Source of the DNA: an uncultured Chryseolinea sp.
GTDB taxonomy: Bacteria; Bacteroidota; Bacteroidia; Cytophagales; Cyclobacteriaceae
Length of the DNA stretch: 12,858 nt
Direction: 5' to 3'
Assembly: GCA_946478915.1 (NCBI GenBank)
Contig: CAMLER010000071.1
Location: 1-12,858 of the forward strand
Below, piece after piece: positions 8,733-12,858 of this stretch. A program made the translations under genes and the position numbers. The notes below the pieces were generated by a model. The model searched no databases. It saw nothing but the letters and a program-made list of their open reading frames with translations, and was not told the origin of the DNA. Position 1 is the first letter of the stretch; the number at the start of each line of letters is the position of its first letter.

Positions 8733-9136
8733 GGGACCAAACGGTTATATTGGAAAAACTGGTCAAGCAGATCAGTCAGCACCGTAATACTTGCCGGTTT
8801 CACTATGAAATCCTTCGCATCCAATTGCTTGCTTTGTTTAACAATTTCCGGATCTGCTGACGTGGAAAGCATACACACCGGAATAGATTGTAACCGGCGA
8901 ATGCTTTTGATCTTTTCCAGGCATTCAATACCATTCATTCGCGGCATATTGATATCAATAAAAATACAATCCGGCAAGAAATCATCCTTACTTAATTCTT
9001 CCAGTGCTTTGATACCATCGTCAGCAAAAAAACATTGGATGGAATCACTGATCTCTCCAACTGCCATGTCAAATATTTCCTGATCGTCATGATCATCATC
9101 AATGAGAAAACATTTCATGGATGAAAATTCTGGCAT
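8729..9136 (-). CDS. Single-domain response regulator (CheY/Rcp1-like receiver)
   Basis: Stand-alone receiver of 135 aa with no DNA-binding or enzymatic output domain. The acidic pocket is at residues 13-14 (FLIDDDHDDQ), the phospho-acceptor Asp61 is in IDINMPRMNG, the switch Ser91 follows beta-4 (CMLSTS) and the conserved Lys113 is in DFIVKP, so phosphorylation should work. The DDDHDD stretch and the extended C-terminal helix resemble receivers of the Rcp1 group that pair with soluble PAS or phytochrome kinases. It is the first gene of the pair and shares a 4-nt overlap with the kinase. Output must occur by protein-protein contact or phosphotransfer to a partner not in this window. An alternative start at ATG 9118 (MKCFLIDDD) would fit the family equally well and shorten the protein by 6 residues. 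Confidence 0.93.
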   Translation of the reverse strand: MPEFSSMKCFLIDDDHDDQEIFDMAVGEISDSIQCFFADDGIKALEELSKDDFLPDCIFIDINMPRMNGIECLEKIKSIRRLQSIPVCMLSTSADPEIVKQSKQLDAKDFIVKPASITVLTDLLDQFFQYNRLVP

Positions 9137-9215
9137 GAAGTGCTGGAATCAAATGAACTAGACGAAGAGCGGTAATAATCGATGCCACCCATCACAAACA
9201 CAGATCACCTAATGT

Positions 9216-9247
9216 CAAATCTATCAAGAAAAGTAAATTTGAGCAAT
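9216..9247 (-). promoter_or_regulatory. Predicted Bacteroidota-type promoter for the response regulator/kinase pair
   Basis: On the minus strand this reads ATTG (9247-9244), 20 nt, then TAGATTTG (9223-9216). TAGATTTG is an exact match to the -7 consensus TAnnTTTG, and TTG sits at the expected spacing for the -33 element. Transcription would start near 9209, giving a leader of roughly 70 nt before the response-regulator ATG. No other exact consensus was noticed in the flanking region. Confidence 0.5.
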
Positions 9248-9507
9248 GGGCAGGCCCTTTTAGTTTTAACAAGAAAATGTTGGATAGGTTTAAGTACGCA
9301 AGTATTTATATCCTCAATCGGAGACGGTTGCAAAGGCGGCTTATTTTGACGAATGCCGCTCCAAAACGATGCGGACGTCTTGGCCTTTTTCCCTTAGTGA
9401 TGACCAAAATCACCTCCCAACCTGGTGGCTACTAGAAAATGTCGATGTACCGTTCTTTGTGTCGACGATTAGCGCCACTAATCATCATTGAAAAGTATTT
9501 AACAAGA

Positions 9508-9530
9508 CCCTGATTTTTTAAATATCAGGG
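9508..9530 (+). repeat. Perfect 7-bp inverted repeat in the leader of the secreted-protein gene
   Basis: CCCTGAT and ATCAGGG flank a 9-nt T/A-rich loop, ending 42 nt before the ATG at 9573. No T tract follows on either strand, so it is not a standard intrinsic terminator. It could be an mRNA leader hairpin or a protein-binding dyad; the sequence does not decide. Confidence 0.45.
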
Positions 9531-9572
9531 AATCCCTTACTGATTAACAGGCACGAAAACACGATTTTTACC

Positions 9573-10169
9573 ATGACTAAATCCAGCGTTTTTCATATGT
9601 TTTATCCTAGAAAGCATCTATTTTTAACCTTCGCAGCAATCATTATTGCAACTTCTTCGTTTTCGCAGTCACTTAATCAGAACTGGAAAAAAGACCTGGC
9701 AGAATCTTTCCAACGATTTGTTGAATGTACCAACTCTAATAGCAACAAATACGAGTGCAGCAGTTTCATCGGAGAATCAATAGCGAAGGTGTACAAAACT
9801 AACGCATTCTATTCTGACAAACTGAGCAGGTTCCTTCAAATTAACGAAATAACTAAATCGGTGGTAGAAAGTGGACAATGGAATCAGATCGGCTATGCTT
9901 ACGATCAAAAAGCACTTGAGAAGGCTCAGGCTGAAGCAAACCTCAGCAAGGCAGTGATCGCAGTCTATATAACACCTTCCGGCGTTGGTCACATTGCATT
10001 AATTTTGCCGGGTAAGGTACAGTTTTCCGGATCATGGGGATTCAACGTTCCCAATGCGGCCTCGTTCTTTTTTAATGACTCTGAAAAGTCTTTTGTTGAC
10101 AAAGGCCTTTCATATGCATTTTCAAAAAACATGATAAAAGATGTTGTTCTTTACGCACGCAAATACTAA
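9573..10169 (+). CDS. Secreted protein with possible papain-like (amidase-like) Cys/His core
   Basis: Exported protein of 198 aa, or 190 from the second ATG at 9597. The signal peptide is clear from Met9 on: basic PRKH, a hydrophobic run FLTFAAIIIATS, and probable cleavage in SFS-QS at about residue 31. In the mature part, YECSSFIGESIAKVYK (Cys62 at the start of a helix) and a later SGVGHIALILPG (His140 leading into a strand), followed by SGSWGFNVPNAASFFF (Asn158), have the order and spacing expected of papain-like Cys-His-Asn/Asp hydrolases such as NlpC/P60, CHAP or T6SS amidases. I recognise the overall style from uncharacterised bacterial proteins but cannot name a family, so peptidoglycan amidase activity is only an inference. 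A second Cys (52) might form a disulfide. No cognate immunity-like gene is adjacent. It converges with the small gene downstream, with a 10-nt gap. Confidence 0.8.
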   Translation: MTKSSVFHMFYPRKHLFLTFAAIIIATSSFSQSLNQNWKKDLAESFQRFVECTNSNSNKYECSSFIGESIAKVYKTNAFYSDKLSRFLQINEITKSVVESGQWNQIGYAYDQKALEKAQAEANLSKAVIAVYITPSGVGHIALILPGKVQFSGSWGFNVPNAASFFFNDSEKSFVDKGLSYAFSKNMIKDVVLYARKY

Positions 10170-10179
10170 CGCTTAAGAT

Positions 10180-10425
10180 TCAGGACTTTTCGATGATCAG
10201 GGATATGGTTTTATCCTGTCCTTGAAGTGGCGAACCTATCACGAGCGGGTCGGATACGATTTTTGCCTTCGCCTTAAAACTCCCTCGTGAAACATCGACG
10301 GTCATACCTTTCGTATAACTGCCTTCTTCCGAGGGCGGTACGGTCACACGAACCTGCACGGGATTTCCATCTTTGAAGTCATTGTATGTCGTCTCTTCTT
10401 CTGTCGGAAGCTTTATAGTGGTCAT
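10180..10425 (-). CDS. Small uncharacterised protein (81 aa)
   Basis: ATG-initiated frame of 81 residues, acidic N-terminus (LPTEEETTYNDF), then alternating hydrophobic residues suggesting an all-beta or mostly beta fold (NPVQVRVTVPP; GMTVDVSRGSFKAKAKIVSD; DKTISLIIEKS). There is no signal peptide, membrane segment or Cys. The pattern of a GD/KG turn followed by KAKAKIV loosely recalls small PUA/ASCH-like beta barrels, but this is too weak for a family call. The composition looks like a real protein, and no better frame exists on the opposite strand. It ends 10 nt from the convergent secreted-protein gene, leaving no room for a separate terminator. It appears to be a single-gene unit transcribed from the 10426-10550 region. 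Confidence 0.65.
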   Translation of the reverse strand: MTTIKLPTEEETTYNDFKDGNPVQVRVTVPPSEEGSYTKGMTVDVSRGSFKAKAKIVSDPLVIGSPLQGQDKTISLIIEKS

Positions 10426-10832
10426 ATTGGTATGTTGTTTTACTAACGCACTCGGAAACTATTTTGTAGTATAACATCGGACTAGAAAATAAGTTTTGGA
10501 ACAGCTTACCACCCCTTCCATAACAGATTTTGTACGATCCATCGTTTTATAATGGGAAATTTTTTATTAAATGGCATCGTACCATTCACAGCTGCTCATT
10601 TAACAAATAACACTCGACCGAAAATCGTATTGAGTTCGAAAATGGTGATTAAGTATATCGATCAGCAATGTAACTCACACGAAAGAGTATATATGCTTTT
10701 GTTTCCCACACATTCAAGAAAGCAGTTTCCCAATTAAGATCGGAAACAAGTTCCACTTGGGTAGTAATCTATCCTTAAAGAACCAACGATGCATGCTAAT
10801 TGATTATCTTCCCACCAAATTGCACGTTGAAT
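10426..10832. other. Non-coding divergent intergenic region
   Basis: About 407 A/T-rich nt between the small leftward gene and the rightward kinase. The only frame of any length (10552-10737, 61 aa) has an unconvincing composition and no visible signal, and I regard it as chance. The one structural element noticed is a large imperfect inverted repeat (10532-10582). Several TA-n-TTTTG-like strings are present but none matches the TAnnTTTG promoter consensus with proper spacing, so the kinase promoter is not identified. Confidence 0.6.
10532..10582. repeat. Imperfect inverted repeat (11-bp arms, one bulge)
   Basis: GTACGATCCAT (10532-10542) pairs with ATGGCATCGTAC (10571-10582) apart from one extra C. 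The 28-nt interior is A/T-rich and partly self-complementary. No T tract follows closely. Its function is unknown; it may be a cruciform or hairpin regulatory element between the two divergent genes. Confidence 0.4.
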
Positions 10833-11888
10833 ATGATCTCTTCGATTCTCAATTCTTACAACATCAACGAACAGGCTGTGGTGGAGCCCTTAACAAGTGG
10901 TCTTATTAACCGAACCTGGAAAATTACTGATGGGGAAAATCAGTTCATCCTGCAACAGATTAATACTCAGGTGTTCAAAAAACCTTTCGAAGTTGCAGCC
11001 AACATCAGGGCAATTAAAGAATATTTGATGGAGCACTTTCCCAACTATTTGTTCGTGAGTCCCATTACCGACAAAACGGGTCACGACATTGTGCATCATG
11101 AACACACAGGTTTCTTCAGGGTATTTCCATTTATAAAAGGATCACATACTATAAATGTCGTTTCCTCTCCCGAACAGGCATATGAAGCGGCCTTTCAGTT
11201 CGGTACTTTTGCGAGCCTCCTTTCCGGGTTCGATGCTAAAAAACTTTATGCCACGATCCCGGATTTTCACAACCTGATTTTGCGTTACCAACAATTTGAA
11301 CATGCCCTGAAAGCTGGAAACGAAAAACGAATAGCTCAAGCAAACGACCTGATTAAATACTTAAAAAATCGCGTGGAGATTGTCGAGGAGTTTGAACGTT
11401 TGAGAAAGGATCCAGCAGTGAAACAACGTGTTACTCACCACGACACAAAGATCAGCAACGTCCTCTTCAATGTAAGTGGCACCGGCATGTGTGTAATCGA
11501 TCTCGATACGATCATGCCAGGTTATTTTATCAGTGATGTCGGTGATATGATGCGCACTTACCTTTCGCCAGCAAATGAGGAAGAAAGAGATTTTAGCAAA
11601 ATAGAAATTCGTGAGGATGTTTTTCGCGCTATCGTTAAAGGCTACACTGAGGCAATGAGAACGGAGTTGACGGATGTAGAGAAAAGACTGATAACTTATT
11701 CAGGAGCATTCCTGGTTTACATGCAGGCCCTGAGATTTCTCACCGACTACCTCAACAACGATGTCTATTACGGCGCGGCTTACGAGGAACATAATTTTGT
11801 CCGCGCAGGGAATCAGGTCGCACTGCTAAAGCATATGGAGGATAAAAAGGAGGTACTTGAAGGAATTGTTGGGGAATTTGAAAATTAG
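10833..11888 (+). CDS. Phosphotransferase-fold sugar kinase, NahK-like (N-acetylhexosamine 1-kinase family)
   Basis: Cytoplasmic kinase of the aminoglycoside-phosphotransferase fold, 351 aa from ATG 10833. The frame extends to a TTG at 10800, but MISSILNSY is the more natural start. Counted from that ATG: nucleotide-binding loop and first strands at 21-45 (TSGLINRTWKIT; QFILQQINTQVFKKP, a pattern of the NahK branch); catalytic Brenner-type motif HHDTKISN at 202-209 with Asp204 as base and Asn209; metal-binding CVIDLDTIMPG at 220-230 with Asp223/Asp225 and a following DVGDMMR. The FRVFPFIKGS...SPEQAYEAAFQFGTF section is also typical of NahK-like proteins, which phosphorylate GlcNAc/GalNAc at C1 in salvage; the substrate here is inferred only. 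True drug-resistance APH activity is unlikely. It appears monocistronic, and its stop lies in a tandem repeat followed by an intrinsic terminator. Confidence 0.87.
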   Translation: MISSILNSYNINEQAVVEPLTSGLINRTWKITDGENQFILQQINTQVFKKPFEVAANIRAIKEYLMEHFPNYLFVSPITDKTGHDIVHHEHTGFFRVFPFIKGSHTINVVSSPEQAYEAAFQFGTFASLLSGFDAKKLYATIPDFHNLILRYQQFEHALKAGNEKRIAQANDLIKYLKNRVEIVEEFERLRKDPAVKQRVTHHDTKISNVLFNVSGTGMCVIDLDTIMPGYFISDVGDMMRTYLSPANEEERDFSKIEIREDVFRAIVKGYTEAMRTELTDVEKRLITYSGAFLVYMQALRFLTDYLNNDVYYGAAYEEHNFVRAGNQVALLKHMEDKKEVLEGIVGEFEN

Positions 11889-11927
11889 AAGATTGGAAAA
11901 TTAGAAGATTGGAAGATTAGAAGATTG
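11880..11927 (+). repeat. Three-copy 16-bp tandem repeat spanning the kinase stop codon
   Basis: Three consecutive 16-mers: GAAAATTAGAAGATTG at 11880-11895 and again at 11896-11911, then the same with a single A-to-G change at 11912-11927. The first copy supplies the last codons and the TAG stop (11886-11888) of the kinase. Each copy contains TAG, but the 16-nt period shifts its frame. A/T-rich short tandems of this sort arise by slippage and can vary in copy number. Confidence 0.9.
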
Positions 11928-11956
11928 GGTTCCAGTATCGGAAGCTCCCAAACTAG

Positions 11957-11979
11957 ATTGGGCTGTAGCTCAATTTTTT
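11957..11979 (+). terminator. Intrinsic (Rho-independent) terminator of the kinase gene
   Basis: ATTGGGC (11957-11963), loop TGTA, GCTCAAT (11968-11974): a 7-bp stem with one G-U wobble, running directly into six T residues (11974-11979). It lies about 70 nt after the kinase stop and directly before the stop of the convergent receptor gene. A competing upstream stem, CCCAA/TTGGG (11947-11951 and 11958-11962), shares part of it. On the minus strand no T tract follows, so it works in the rightward direction only. Confidence 0.75.
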
Positions 11980-11980
11980 A

Positions 11981-12858
11981 TCAAAACTTTCCGCGTAGGG
12001 TCACACCGAAGTTCCTCGGGTTGCCAAGATGCGTCCCACCAAAGTCGTAAGCATAGCTGATATATCTCTTGTCAGAAATGTTTCGCACCCAAAACATAAG
12101 GTCGAAATTTTTTCCGCTTACACCAGCCCTGGCGTTAAAAAGCTCATATGCGTCTTGTTTGATAGTGTTGGCCAGATCAAAATATTGGTCTCCGATACAC
12201 ATTGCCTCTCCCCTGCCAACGATTTTCAGCGATTGCCAATCCGAAATCTGGTGGCCATATTGAACCGCGAGCATAGAAGTAATTTCAGGCGTAAAAATTT
12301 GTTTGTTGCCTTTAAGGTTGACCTCCCCACCCTGATCTGGGACCTTAAGCTCGCGGAATTCCGCATTGGCATAGCCAAATGAGTAGTCAATTTGCCATCC
12401 CTTTGAAGGAGTTGCCGAGAGTTCCAACTCTACTCCCTTGCTATCTAGCTTGCCTGCATTTTTGGTAATGGTAAGCGCTTCGGGCAGAACCAATGTTGGG
12501 ACCTGAGCATCATTTACTATGATATAAAAGAAGGACAGGTTCATCCGGAAACGTTTATGCAAAAAACTATTCTTCATTCCAAGTTCCAGATAAGTACTTT
12601 AATCTGGCTTGTATTCGTATAAAGGATGCTGGCTTGGATCGGACGACAGCTGCGTAAAGCCGCCTGTTCGGTATCCCCTGCTACCTGTTAAATACAGATG
12701 ATAGTCGTCCGTTATGTGATATGTAAAGTTTAGTTTGGGTGAAAAGGCGTTATAAGACGCATTTGCTGATGTATCGGCTTGTGTTTCGAAAAGCGGATCC
12801 GGATTGCCGGCCATGAAATATTCACCCAACACACGCTGCTCTTTCCGCTCGTGATCAA
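11981..12858 (-). pseudogene. TonB-dependent receptor, C-terminal part, interrupted by an in-frame stop (5' end outside window)
   Basis: Outer-membrane active-transport receptor, only the C-terminal part of the 22-strand barrel visible. Reading leftward from the edge, the frame is open (DHERKEQRV...) and shows the family features YHLYLTGSRGYRTGGF and LYEYKPD. An in-frame TAA then stands at 12601-12599, and without any frame change the protein continues STYLELGMKNSFLHKRFRMN, the usual sequel to YKPE-x-S-x-YELG in these receptors. The rest carries QYFDLANTIKQDAYELFNARAGV and ends in NPRNFGVTLRGKF with the C-terminal Phe required for barrel assembly. So a single nonsense codon, not a frameshift, splits an otherwise intact gene. 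The truncated product would lack about 205 residues and the terminal strands and should not fold. A sequencing error is possible. A substrate cannot be assigned; the QYFDLANTI style is seen in siderophore-type receptors. It converges on the kinase gene. Confidence 0.85.

Larger units (their letters stand above)
9137..9572. other. Non-coding divergent intergenic region with several inverted repeats
   Basis: This 436-nt stretch separates the leftward two-component pair from the rightward secreted-protein gene. I find no credible coding frame, tRNA or insertion-sequence end. It holds the predicted leftward promoter (9216-9247) and three short dyads: CCAAAACG/CGTCTTGG (9361-9368 and 9376-9383, one mismatch) followed by TTTTT at 9386-9390; GATTAG/CTAATC (9467-9472 and 9478-9483); and CCCTGAT/ATCAGGG (9508-9514 and 9524-9530). 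No convincing promoter for the rightward gene was found. A small RNA cannot be excluded. Confidence 0.6.

Noticed and set aside
9248..9261. GGGC-AG-GCCC followed by TTTT, resembling a terminator
   Set aside because: The loop would be only 2 nt, which is too small, and no rightward gene precedes it.
10552..10737. A 61-aa plus-strand reading frame in the gap before the kinase
   Set aside because: It has no ribosome binding site or recognisable motif, its composition looks random, and its start lies inside the inverted repeat. More likely a chance frame.
10800..10832. TTG start giving an 11-residue longer kinase
   Set aside because: TTG is rare as a start, and ATG 10833 gives the N-terminus expected for this family.
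10833..11888. Aminoglycoside resistance gene
   Set aside because: The fold is shared with APH enzymes, but the sequence patterns fit the sugar-kinase (NahK-like) branch better, and there is no mobile or resistance context.
12029..12382. A 117-aa plus-strand frame opposite the receptor gene
   Set aside because: It is a shadow of the receptor coding sequence. The minus strand carries clear TonB-receptor features through the same region.

Overview
The window most likely comes from a member of the Bacteroidota, probably of the Cytophagales/Chitinophagales type. Three things point there: a near-consensus Bacteroidota promoter (TTG, 20 nt, TAGATTTG) upstream of the response regulator, the absence of clear Shine-Dalgarno sequences before most genes, and the character of the proteins (HAE1 RND pump with lipoprotein adaptor, soluble PAS histidine kinase, TonB-dependent receptor, NahK-like kinase). 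This placement is an inference from sequence style; there is no rRNA or other marker here.

Positions 1-6913, minus strand: a tightly packed multidrug efflux operon. In transcription order it encodes a TetR-family regulator, a TolC-type outer membrane factor, a periplasmic adaptor lipoprotein, an AcrB-type RND inner membrane pump, and a Bcr/CflA-type MFS exporter that runs off the left edge. Gaps between genes are 6, 1-16, 13 and 8 nt. Two overlapping palindromes just upstream of the tetR start are the obvious candidate operator, so the operon is probably autorepressed and induced by a pump substrate.

Positions 7047-9136, minus strand: a two-component pair, a single-domain receiver followed with a 4-nt ATGA overlap by a soluble PAS-PAS-HisKA-HATPase kinase. 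A well-formed promoter lies about 80 nt upstream of the receiver. Nothing ties this pair functionally to the efflux operon except shared direction.

Positions 9137-10425: a 436-nt non-coding stretch with several small inverted repeats, then a secreted protein with a possible Cys/His papain-like (amidase-like) core on the plus strand, converging with a small uncharacterised 81-aa ORF on the minus strand.

Positions 10426-12858: another about 400-nt non-coding stretch, then a NahK-type sugar kinase (plus strand) whose stop codon lies in a three-copy 16-bp tandem repeat followed by a good intrinsic terminator. Converging on it is the C-terminal part of a TonB-dependent receptor whose reading frame is cut by one in-frame TAA, so it looks like a nonsense-type pseudogene.

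I do not see a convincing new system. The points most worth a second look are the interrupted receptor, the secreted Cys/His protein, the combined RND+MFS operon with its operator, and the repeat across the kinase stop codon.
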